From contig NC_135184.1 of the NCBI RefSeq assembly GCF_041146795.1, forward strand, positions 4,117,967-4,181,966: a stretch of DNA of 64,000 nt, read 5' to 3'. The notes below the pieces were generated by a model. It saw only the letters and a list, made by a program, of their open reading frames with translations. It was not told where the DNA came from and did no database searches. This document shows positions 45,061-55,371 of the stretch, piece after piece (the first letter of the stretch is position 1; every line of letters starts with the position of its first letter). Source of the DNA: Maylandia zebra (lineage: Eukaryota > Chordata > Actinopteri > Cichliformes > Cichlidae). Both the position numbers and the translations under genes were made by a program.

Positions 45061-46367
45061 AATCAAATCACTTTTATTGTCACATCACATGTGCAGGCAC
45101 ACTGGCACAGCACATGCGAGTGAAATTCTTGTGTGCGAGCCCCACAAGCAACAGAGATGTGCAAACACAACAACACAAACGAGCAAAATACAAGAATGGC
45201 CAACCTGAAACTAATAAATATATGTACAATGTATAATAGTAAGATAAGATAAGATAACCTTTATTAGTCCCACACGTGGGACTCGAGTCCTTGATGATCC
45301 TCCCCGCTTTCCTCAGGCAGCGCTTCCTGTAGATGTCTTGGAGGGAGGGAAGCTCACCTCCAATTATCCGTTCAGAGCACCGCACTACTCGCTGGAGAGC
45401 TTTGCGGTTGTAGGCGGTGCTGTTGCCATACCAGGTGGTGATGCATCCAGTGAGGATGCTCTCAATGGCACAGTGATAGAAGGTCCTGAGGATGCGGGGG
45501 CTCATGCCGAATCTTTTCAGTCTCCTGAGAAAGAAGAGGCGCTGCTGCGCCTTCTTCACTGTTTTGTTTGTGTGTACTGACCACGTAAGATCCTCAGCCA
45601 GATGTACTCCAAGGAACCGGAAGCTGCTCACTCTCTCCACAGCAGCGCCGTTGATGGTGATGGGGGTGTGTATTTCTCTGCACCTCCGGAAGTCCACTAT
45701 CAACTCCTTTGTCTTTGCGACGTTGAGGGTGAGATGGTTGTCTTGACACCAGTGGGTCAGGGCGCTGACCTCCTCCCTGTAAGCCGTCTCATCACCGTTG
45801 GTGATAAGACCCACCACTGTAGTGTCGTCCGCAAACTTCACAATGATGTTGGAGCTGTTAGTGGCTGTGCAGTCGTAGGTGTAGAGTGAGTACAGGAGAG
45901 GGCTCAGTACACACCCCTGTGGAGCACCAGTGTTCAGTGTGATGGGGGATGAGGTGATGCTGGCCAGTCTGACCACCTGGCGTCTGTCAGACAGGAAGCT
46001 AAGGATCCAGCTGCAGAGGGAGCTGCTCAGTCCTAGATCCTGCAGTTTCCTGTCCAGCTTCGAGGGAACGATGGTATTGAATGCTGAGCTGTAATCTACA
46101 AACAGCATTCTCACATACGTGTCTCTCTTCTCCAGGTGTGACAGGGCAGTGTGTAGTGTCAGGGCTATGGCATCATCAGTGGACCTGTTGTGGCGGTATG
46201 CGAACTGTAGAGGGTCCAGTGAGTCGGGTAGTGCAGAGCAGATGAAGTCCCTGACCAGCTTCTTGAAGCATTTGCTTACGATGGGGGTCAGGGCTACAGG
46301 TCGCCAGTCGTTCAATGAGGAGATGGTGGAGGATTTGGGTACAGGGACGATGGTGGCCATTTTGAAC
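45061..46367 (-). mobile_element. L2/CR1-type LINE insertion, 5'-truncated
   Basis: Present in copy 1 of the duplication and absent from copy 2 (empty site at about 57192-57195), so its limits are well defined. The 3' end is towards 45061 with AATCAAATCA units. A second tail-like block (GATAAGATAAGATAACC, 45243) sits ~180 bp inside and is fused to the RT open frame, suggesting a chimeric 3' end. Confidence 0.88.
45080..46360 (-). pseudogene. LINE reverse transcriptase domain (L2/CR1 group), partial
   Basis: An uninterrupted frame of 426 codons, starting within the RT ([20 protein letters not shown]). It contains [31 protein letters not shown], the catalytic [10 protein letters not shown], and [17 protein letters not shown]. 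The endonuclease N-terminus is missing and the last ~85 residues are read-through of non-coding tail. Enzymatic motifs are intact, but the element cannot be complete. Confidence 0.9.
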
Positions 46368-46894
46368 TGCCATGTTACAAATCATGTTGCTTGTCAATAC
46401 TGCACTGCAACTTCCATAAGCGTACATATTTATTTACCAGCCCAGAGACATTATACACACCTCCTGCCGTCAAGCCATTTGTAATGAAATACAGGTTAGC
46501 CATTTAAAAAAATAAATAAATATGATACAATACAGAAGAAAAACTGGAAAAAACCCTCAAAGAATCAAATCTTTACTATGAAAAACAAAACTAAACAAAA
46601 ATGAACATTTGTTTAAGCTTTTTTTCTTTTTAAAACAACAAAGCTATTTAGTGAATCAACTTTAAGGACATAATTCTACAATTAATTTTTGTGTATTATC
46701 TCTACAGGCTAAAAATATCATTTCTAGATTTAAAAACAAACAAACAAAAGGCTTTCCCTACAATTCCTAAAAGAGTAAGCCAGTATTAGAATATATGAGA
46801 TCATTTTTTCCTCACAGGTGTTGCACTGATTTGGCGTCTCACCGGTGCAGGCTGTGCTATGAACACAGTGCTAAAAATCTAAAGGATGACATTT

Positions 46895-48035
46895 TCAACC
46901 AGTATGATTTCTCATGTGTCTTTTTAACTGCGTTTTCTGCTTGAATGTTTTCCCACATGTGCTACAAAAATGTGACTTCTCGCCCGTGTGAATTCTCATC
47001 TGTGCTTTCAATCCAAATGAGTATCTATATCTTTTGCCACGGGGGCCAGACGATAATGGCTTCTCACCTGTGTGAATTTTCATGTGAGTTTTCAAGTGTA
47101 TCATTTGACTGAAGCTTCTCTCACATATGGTGCAAACATATGGCTTCTCACCTGTGTGAATTCGTGTGTGTTTTCGGAATCCTGATAAGTCCCTGAATGT
47201 TTTTCCACAGATGCTACAAGAATATGGCTTTTCACCTGTGTGAATTCTAGTGTGAGTTTTGAATGATTTTAAATCTCTAAAACGTTTCCCACAAGTACTG
47301 CAAGAATATGGTTTCTCACCAGTGTGAATTCTCATGTGAACTTTGAATGCAGATGAGAAACTAAATTTGTTTCCACAGACACTACAACAATAAGGCTTCT
47401 CACCTGTGTGGATCCTCATGTGAGTTTTCAGTTGGGGCATCTGAATGAAACTCTGTCCACAGGTTGTACAAGTATAAGGCTTCTCGCCTGTGTGAATTCT
47501 TTGGTGACGTTTCAAATGTGATTTGTAACCGAATCCTTTTCCACAGGTGCTACATAAATAAGGCTTCTCCTCTGTGTGCTGTGTAGTCAGTCTGGATTTA
47601 AACGGGAAGGTTTTTCCACAAGTTCCACATTTTACAGACTTTTTACTTGTGTTAGCTTTACAGTAACTATCTGACACTGAAGAGATGTCTACTATGGTAC
47701 TGTGACTTCCATCTCTGTGATGGTTCCTTTTCTTCAGCTCTGCATTTCTTGCTGATCCTGAGTCCACATCCTCGCCTTCTTCCTGATCTCGTCTCTGTGA
47801 ATCAGGAGAGTTATGAGAAAGGAGTTGGTCACATTTGGTTCTGGTTCACTTTCCTCATAAGTAGCAGTCACTATAAAGGCATCAGCATCCTGCTTTTGTA
47901 CAATCCGATCTACCTCCAGACTGCTGCTAAGATCCTCTGGTTCCTCTTTAATCTGTGGAAGCGCTGGGTCCTCCTGGGTCCTTTCTTGATCGTCCAGACC
48001 CTTCTCTTCCTTACAACCATGTTGTTGTGGGAGGT
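46895..48035 (-). pseudogene. C2H2 zinc-finger D, last exon, frameshifted
   Basis: Begins after AG at 48037-48036 with D-L-P-Q-Q and an acidic segment, but the frame is lost around 47833-47836. There CCAAATGTGACC lacks one base compared with the same place in gene A (AGCAAACTGTGACC), and translation ends 31 codons later. After the shift the finger frame is open: finger 1 lacks its first histidine ([12 protein letters not shown]), fingers 2-7 and 9 are intact, and finger 8 is degenerate (SSGPRGKRY, both cysteines lost). The 3' half is almost identical to gene E. Probably a pseudogene unless the deletion is an assembly error. Confidence 0.85.
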
Positions 48036-48734
48036 CTGAGGAAACAAAGGGACAAAAAAAAAAAAAAAACAACATTTGAGAAAATATAATCCAGTCTTAA
48101 CCATTAGCAGTTCACTACATTATGAGCACGTTGCTCACATAGTCCAGTGAAACTTAAAGTGCACAAATGTGGCAAACAATTTGATGCAAATGACTGCTGA
48201 TTAGCAAAGTTCAGCTCACTATGTGGACATTTGTGGTGTTATATATATACACATGCATATATAACACCACATAATGCATATATGCATTTTCTTTCAAATT
48301 AATTTAGTAGTGGACATCTGGTTTTGGTACAGTTATAAGGCATGTAAGGGCAGTGTTGTTTTGCTCTGGCTTGTGTTCTCTTGTGGTAAACTACAATGGG
48401 AAACGTTTTCCCATACCTCCAAGCACAATGAAAAACACTCTTCTGATATGATTAACTTAATTTAAATTTAGTAATTTCGTGTTTTAGTAAACAGAATGTA
48501 AATATTTAACCACACTTATCTTAACCAAGCAGTAGTTAATATGCAATTTTGTATATTTCCGTGCTGCTGAGGCATCGTTTAACTGGATGAGAGATGCATG
48601 CATCAATGATAAAAATGCAAAATGCATGTGAAGAAAATCACAAAAGTCAGGTATCAGGTGGCATCTTACTGTGCTTCTAATTTCTCAAGTTTTCTCATTC
48701 ATCATCCCTGCCAAGTCAACACACCAGATATTAT
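48036..48734. other. Intron of locus D, no gene
   Basis: AT-rich, with a small TATATA/ATGCATATATGCAT palindromic patch near 48240-48290. No coding evidence. Confidence 0.45.
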
Positions 48735-48797
48735 TCTGCTGTTACAACCAAATTTCCCCTTGAGGGATAATTAAAGGATTATTCTATTCTATTCTAT
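48735..48797 (+). mobile_element. LINE/SINE 3'-tail scrap with (TTCTA)n
   Basis: AAATTTCCCCTTGAGGGATA followed by ATTCTATTCTATTCTATT is the 3' tail typical of a fish L2-type retroposon. The body is missing. Confidence 0.6.
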
Positions 48798-48878
48798 TTC
48801 CTCTGTTGTCTCACTTTTTATGACGTCAGGTGACTGTTGACTCCTTTTTTTTGAGGGGTGACCTGCGTAAATGTGTAA

Positions 48879-50096
48879 ATGTGTACTCCCATCCTGATGA
48901 AGTGCTTCGAACGACTAGTCATGCAACACATCAAGACTGTCCTGCCCCCCTCCCTGGATCCCTTCCAGTTTGCGTATCGGCCCAACCGCTCAACCGATGA
49001 TGCCATCTCCACTGCACTCCACTCGGCACTCACACACCTGGACAAAAAAGACTCATATGTTCGAATGCTGTTCATAGATTTCAGTTCAGCATTCAACACT
49101 ATAATCCCCCAACAGCTCACTCAAAAACTGGTCCAGCTGGGGCTCAACACCTCACTGTGCAACTGGCTGTTGGATTTCCTCACCGGAAGACCTCAAACAG
49201 TACGGGTCGGCAGTAACACATCCAGCACCATCATTTTAAACACGGGGGCCCCGCAGGGATGTGTGCTGAGCCCCCTCCTCTTCACTCTGCTGACCCATGA
49301 CTGCACTCCATCATACAGCTCCAACCTCTTCATCAAGTTTGCGGACGACACAACGGTGGTGGGTCTCATTAGCAACAGGGATGAGACCGACTACAGAAGT
49401 GAGGTGAGACGCCTGGCCACGTGGTGTGCTGACAACAATCTCTCTCTGAATGTGGAGAAGACAAAGGAGATTGTTGTGGACTTCAGGAGAATGCACACCC
49501 AACATGCTCCTCTGACCATTGACGGAGCGTCTGTGGAGAGAGTGAGCAGCACCAAGTTCTTGGGTGTGCACATCACAGAGGATCTCTCCTGGACGTACAA
49601 CACCACAGCACTGGCCAAGAAATCACAGCAGCGTCTCTTCTTTCTCTGCAAACTAAGAAGAGCAGGAGCACCAGCCCCCATCATGCACACTTTCTACAGA
49701 GGCACCATCGAGAGCATCCTGTCGAGCTGCATCACTGTGTGGTTTGGAGCCTGCAATGCGTCCTGTCATAGAACCCTCCAACGCATAGTGAGAGCTGCAG
49801 AGAGGATCATTGGTGTCTCTCTCCCCTCCCTCCAGGACATTTACAGCACCCGTCTCACTAAAAAAGCCCTTTGCATAGCGGCTGATCCCACGCACCCAAT
49901 GCAAAGCTTCTTCAAGCTGCTGCCGTCGGGGAGGAGACTGCGGAGTCTCCAGGCCAGGACCAGCAGGCTGAAGGACAGCTTCATCCATCAGGCTGTCAGG
50001 AAGCTTAACTCCCTCCCGATTCTGCCCCCTCTCCCCTCTCTCCTCCACGGTCTCACTGAACTCTGTCACACACACACAAACACACAAACTCTCTGA
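48879..50096 (+). pseudogene. LINE reverse transcriptase, partial but open
   Basis: 405 open codons from [15 protein letters not shown], through [33 protein letters not shown], the catalytic FADDTTVVG and the C-terminal [20 protein letters not shown]. The frame is uninterrupted to its natural stop region, so this copy is young. About half of the original polyprotein is missing at the 5' end. Confidence 0.9.
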
Positions 50097-50486
50097 CTCA
50101 CTCACTGGCCTGCACCAGTTACCAGTCACTTTGTGGAGCATTGGACTGCCATTACCTCATAAGACTTTGTGTTACACTATCTCATACCGTACATTACCAA
50201 ATCTCCATTTGCACTATTTGCCTATTTGCACTACTCTGCCTGGTTTGCACTCAATGTCATTTACCCTTATATTGTATATTGTATAGCTTTCTTGTTATAT
50301 GTAAAATTGTATTATATTATTTAATTTTTTTTACTTTAAAATATTTTACTTGCATTTTTAATCACTCTTATATTTAAATGTTCATTTTCTATTTTATCTA
50401 GGGATTGAGAGTAACGAAGTTTCTATTCTCTGTATGTCCTGTACATGTGGCAGAATTGACAATAAAGTTGACTTTGACTTTGACTT
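48880..50486 (+). mobile_element. L2/CR1-type LINE, 5'-truncated, with 3' tail
   Basis: RT-coding region followed by a ~390-bp 3' UTR ending TGACTTTGACTTTGACTT (to 50486). Lies in the intron of zinc-finger locus D in the opposite orientation. The N-terminal endonuclease is missing. Confidence 0.87.
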
Positions 50487-51372
50487 GATGTGTTACCTGT
50501 TCCTCTCAGTGATAACTGAAGTGAGTTTATATGATATCAGACCTCCTTCTCCTTTTTGTTTATCAGCCTGCCTGCATGTACAGCTGCAGACTCACAACAC
50601 AACACGTTGAGTGAATCTGTTTGTGTGTGGCAAAGATAGTTATGTTTTCCACAAGCATTTCAGTCAATTACATTTTGGGCGTAAATAAAACCTTCTGCAG
50701 ATGACAAAAAAGATCAGTACCCGATCATCTGTTTATGGATGGAGCATTTTTCACTAACGCATTAGTATCTGTCACCAGGAAGAAGAAGAAGCATCACTAA
50801 CACAGCTGTAAAAGCAGGAAGAACACAGTGTTTCTGTGGCTCCAACACAGTGAAGTGTCGTTCTCTAGTAAAACAATCACTTCAATTTCAGAAGTCAGAA
50901 TGTAACAGGAGAATTTTAATTCCCACCAATCAATGATTAGCTGTTAACCAGGACCTTCAGGAATTTGAGAAAACACCTTTTTGGAAAATGGCAAAACTAG
51001 GCAGGTAACCTTAAAAGGTAAATACATATTCATTATAATCTGATATCTTCTGCTGCCGTGAATATGTGTACATGGTTTTCACTATGTTTACTTTTGACAC
51101 AATCTACAATTAACTTCTTTCTAAGCTCATTTTCAGGTTGTAACATTAATTAGACTCTCAAAACATTGTCTGTCTTCTCAAGCAACACACTCTTTAGTTT
51201 TAATCATTTAAATGTTGTGGCATGCAGTATAGGTCTAATGTTAAACAGTTAAAAAAGAAGTTGCATGCTACATATTGCAGCTGGCCCTGTGTATTTTAAA
51301 ATAAAAGCAACTTTCATCTCTGATTAGAATACATAAGTCAAACTTTATTAAGATCATTACAGCTTTACATAC
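50487..51372. other. Intron of locus D, right part
   Basis: No gene. The last ~100 bases resemble the start of the introns after other 5' exons (TCTGATTAGAATACATAAGTC, ACAGCTTTACATACC). Confidence 0.4.
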
Positions 51373-51607
51373 CTATTCTGTGTAACTTCATTTCAGGTTT
51401 CCAGATGGTATCCAGTAGTTTGCGTCGCTCTTCCCCGGTCCAGACAATAATGCCCTCAGCGTCTTGCTTCAGTACAAGATGCTCTTCCTCCTGATTGATG
51501 CAGGGTTCCTCCTCTTCAATCTTCGGGTCCTCCTGGTCCACGCTGGAGTTCCTCTCTTGCTTATAGGCCTGCTGGTCATCCAAACCCTCCTCTTCTTTAC
51601 ATTTCAT
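51373..51607 (-). CDS. Zinc-finger locus D, 5' coding exon
   Basis: Reads MKCKEEEGLDDQQAYKQERN, a shortened acidic module (PKIEEEEPCINQEEEHLVLK) and RRKLLDTIWKPEMKLHRI, ending G|GTATGT (GT at 51372-51371), phase 1. It would splice to 46895-48035, across an intron carrying a LINE. Intact in itself although the downstream exon is frameshifted. ATG at 51607 as in loci A, B and E. Confidence 0.65.
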
Positions 51608-52661
51608 GTTGTTGTTGGAAATCTTGACTAAACAAAGGAACAAAGTTCAGAATATAAAACGTTCAGGTAGCCGCTGCCAGCTTCGCCCTTTGAGTTTTGC
51701 TGGAGGCTCTACTTTAAAAGCTGTTTCACTTTATCCCATTTATATCTCTTTTATTTTATTTTTTAAAATTTATTTAACCAGGAAGATCCCATTGAGATTA
51801 AAAACCTCTTTTTCAAGGGAGACGTGGCCAAGATAGTCAGAGGCAGCTCTTTGTCATGATTTCTACATAAATACTCTCAGATTTGAAAACAGAAGCAGAG
51901 CAAACCAATGTGGACTCTGGTGCTGCCATGTGAAAGAAATCCAGCGGGTATACATATATATTAAAGCTTCAGTTATTTTAGACAATTATTTAAAAACAAC
52001 AATGAACCTTAATATATTTCAAAGACATGAATTATACTCCCTACCAGAGTGGTCTAGTAGGGAGTTTAGTATAACTCAGGAATATTAGAGCAACTCCAGG
52101 TGAAACTTTGTGTACTCTAGTGGACCCAGAAGAGGAATCTTTTGAGAATTTCATGTCAGCATTTAAGGACTTTTTAAAACGTTGTAATGATACGATTGAC
52201 TTTGCTCACTTTCATCAAAATTGTCTTTCATTCTCACAAAAATATTACTTATGCTTGATTTTCCCTCTCGATAAGACTCTCAGTAATGTAGTAATGTAAA
52301 GTGAAAATGAGCATGAAAGCAGTTTGGATTACCTTTAAAATGAAATAACTGAAACCTTAAAACTGAAACCAGTCTCTCTCACACACTTCTCCCGCTTTCT
52401 CTTTTTACTCACTCCATTTTGAGATGCACAATATCATAAAACAACCTGATAGCCAAACAGGAAAAACATTTACTGTAAATTGGTCCTTTCACGGGCCGCA
52501 ACCACCGAAATCAGCAAGAAAGAAAAAAAAGACGCACTACCATAAAACCCTGGGTAGAAGCGCAAGAAAGAATTGTCGGCTGAATGCTCACTTAACCGCA
52601 GTCCTAAATCAGACCTCTGATTTCGGTGCTACTTCCCTGAGAGCACCACAGCCTTACACAC
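51608..52661. other. Region between exons of locus D
   Basis: No gene recognised. Open frame 52424-52717 overlaps the old exon 1 antisense and is not supported. A short TTTATTTAACCAGGAAGATC CCATTGAGATTAA segment (51770) is a known dispersed fish repeat scrap. Confidence 0.4.
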
Positions 52662-52791
52662 CTGTCGTGTGTAATTTTATTTCAGCTTTCCAGCTGATCT
52701 CCACCAGTCTGCGCTGACAGGTTTCGTGTCGTATCTCTGAGCAGATTTCTTCTATACCAACAGTTCGGCTCTCCAGGAAACTGTCGTTCTT
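52662..52791 (-). pseudogene. Diverged exon 1 of zinc-finger locus D
   Basis: Minus-strand frame KNDSFLESRTVGIEEICSEI, then CQRRLVEISWKAEIKLHTT, ending G|GTGTGT in phase 1. This aligns to the intact exon 1 of gene C. There is no ATG, and a TGA lies two codons before the first lysine, so it is at best an untranslated first exon. Confidence 0.6.
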
Positions 52792-53555
52792 GCTTCAAAA
52801 CGTAAATATTTCGCTAGTAAACTAGCGAACAAAAGTTTGCAGTTAAACGAACATGTGAAGGTAACTTCCGCCTTGAGTAAGCGTAACCGTTACGTCACTT
52901 CCTTCTTCTTTTGAAGGGTCCGATGTTGTGCCAAAAATGTTTCCCTGTGTGTTTTTTATGTGTATCTTTGTGTATGTTGTTAAATAGACTTGGGTGAACA
53001 GGGTTTACAAAGGAAATATATATAAAATTTAAAAATTACCCATTTAGTATCTCTATAACTCTGATTTATTGTACTTACATTATAACCAATCCGGTTCTTT
53101 TTGTCCACTTAAAAAATGCTTACAGAACTATTGTTACATTTGTTGCAATTTCTCCTGTCCTCTTGGCCTGATTACTCTTTAAAAAGACATTTTAATGTCA
53201 ACATTTTTTAACTGCATAAATAAAGGATATATAAAAGTCACTGCCAAAAACTGATTGCAGCTTCTACCTTGTTACAGGAATGTTGTTTGTGGCTCAAGCT
53301 GGCTTGATATCATTAATGAGGGATATATTTGACATATGTTTCACACATTATAGACCAACAAGTTATTCATAGCAGTTTAAATATGAGCAATCAGGTTTTG
53401 GCAAAAATCAGTTTTTGGCAGACAATCACTTTTTTATTGTAACACCGCCACGCTTGGCGTAAGGTACCTCATAAAGTCTGGTATTTTGCAGAAAACTGAC
53501 TGTAGAATTTATTATATTTATTATTTAATGCCCACCAGTGGCAATTCCTCAAGCT
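52792..53555. other. Upstream of locus D; no gene
   Basis: 52792-52920 is probably the old promoter side of exon 1. The rest is AT-rich without recognisable features. Confidence 0.35.
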
Positions 53556-53860
53556 TCAGGTTTCTTTCTGTAGAATAGTTGGAGCAGACCATAAAAGCAT
53601 GCTTAACAGTTTCTGCTGTTCCACATGTGCATTTTTATTCAGCATGTGTGTGCTCATTTTTCTGTATCTTAACATTGTTTTGCAGTGAAAAGTAACTGCC
53701 CCCTTCATTTCATTCTCCCACATATTCTGCCACATATGAGTTGTGCTTTCTTTGATGATGCATCTGAATTCAGAAGTTCTGATGTTTATTCTTAATAAGC
53801 TTTTGGATTTAATATGCCAAATACATCTCATTAATACCATTTTGACTGCTAACACACAAC
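53556..53860 (-). pseudogene. LINE RNase H-type tail remnant
   Basis: Minus-strand frame contains HMWQNMWENEMKGAVTF and QQKLLSMLLWSAPTI, reminiscent of the segment after RNase H in I/L2-type LINEs (W..EW and ETVKHVLL..C). A shorter related stretch is at 11440-11530. Weak call. Confidence 0.35.
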
Positions 53861-55084
53861 ACTCATTCTCCCCGATTCAAACAGAAACCCCCCTGATTCT
53901 GCTTTTTCTTGTTCAGCAGAATGAATAGCTTCACCCTTAAGTCTCACCCTAAGTTTGGTTATTTGATCCATCATCAGTTTTTCCAAATTTGCTGTTTTCA
54001 GAATTTTTCTACGAGTAAAGCTGGGCTTGTAGTTGTCAGTGATTTAGTTTGAATTACCTAATAATTGTGAAAGTAATGATTTATTGATCCAGTTTACCAT
54101 GATCTATGACACAATATTATAAAGGGTTTAATTAGCCTAATAATATGTAATATGATGTAAAACAGTGCACAACCTGAGCTGAGGTGCTTTAACCTCCTCT
54201 ACATCCCTGTTAGCAGGATGAAGGCGCCCTCTTGTGTTGTGCATCAGTTACAGAGTTCACTTGTTAACCTGCAGGAAGACAAAACTTCACTGAGCCTTCA
54301 GCAGCTTCAACATCATCAGTAAAGACAGATTTAAATATGTGTAATATCACACTGTGTCAGTTTGTTCACAGGAGTCACAACCTGTAACACTGATGCTGCA
54401 TTCAAGCATCCGCCCCCCCCAAAAGAAAAACAAACAAAAAAAACCCCAACAGTTATCCAATTTTACAAGTAATGTAGTGATCAACAACTAAAATAAATGT
54501 CTCATTTCTCGGTAATGAAGCTCTTTTAGTGATGAAAGCTGAAATTTCACAGAAAAAGCTTAAATCTGAATTTTGTTTCAGAAGGAAAACTGCTTCAGCA
54601 GTTTCTCGCAGATTAGTTTCAAATTTTCTCGATCAGAGGGAGATCCTGAAATAATGAGTAAAAGACCTTGTTCAGGGTTCAGGGTTTTATTTTTTCTTTA
54701 GTTTTTTAAAGTAAATATCTCTTCATTGATTATAATCATAAATATTATAGTTTTATATCATTAATTTGTCATTTTAATGCAAATATTTGGTCTACCAAAC
54801 AGATAAAAGTAACTGTACTTTTAGGTTAACATTTTTCGCCTTGGTCAGCAATGACTCTTGGGATAGTGGGCCACAAAGGATACACTTGGTGTTTCATTCA
54901 AATCTCAGGAAATGGAGGACACATTTGCCATAAAACAACTTTTAAATAAGTTTTTCAATCTGCCAATGCCAAAAAGCTTTTTCTGCTACTGACTCTTGAT
55001 TGGTCTTGTTCATTAGATTTGACTGGATGGTTGTCTGGCAATTTAACAGTTCATTGATTTAACAAACAGAGGCCTCAGTAGCAT
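53861..55084. other. No gene recognised
   Basis: AT-rich sequence with a C/A-rich tract near 54413-54445. Nothing coding seen. Confidence 0.4.
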
Positions 55085-55371
55085 GTGGAAGAACCATATA
55101 GAGCATGGCATCTCCTCCTCATGCTGGTCACACAGTGCTGTGGGATGGCATCCCATTCATCACCCAGCATGTGTTGCTGGTCAGCCACTGTGGCCATGCT
55201 ACTCATTCTGGCACGAACTACACATCAAGTCAATCCCATGAGTGTTCGGTGGGATTGAGGTCTGGACTACAGGCAGGCCACTTCATCCTCCCTTCTCTCA
55301 GATTCTGGGGGTAGTCTCTGATAAACCCCGGACTGTGGGGGTGAGTGTTGTCATATTGGAGCAGAGTTTGG
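55085..55371. mobile_element. Fish interspersed DNA-transposon scrap
   Basis: CAGTAGCATGTGGAAGAACC ... GTGGGATGGCATCCCATTC ... GGGATTGAGGTCTGGACTAC is recognisable as part of a very abundant teleost transposon remnant. It abuts the left edge of duplication copy 2. No intact ends. Confidence 0.5.

Larger units (their letters stand above)
43548..47410. repeat. Segmental duplication, copy 1 (D locus)
   Basis: Matches 55372-58243 base for base, with only sparse substitutions and indels. It carries a private L2 insertion at 45061-46367. The left edge is at TCTCAGCCTGTGGAGATAT and the right edge within the CACCTGTGTG that encodes a finger linker. Confidence 0.92.
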
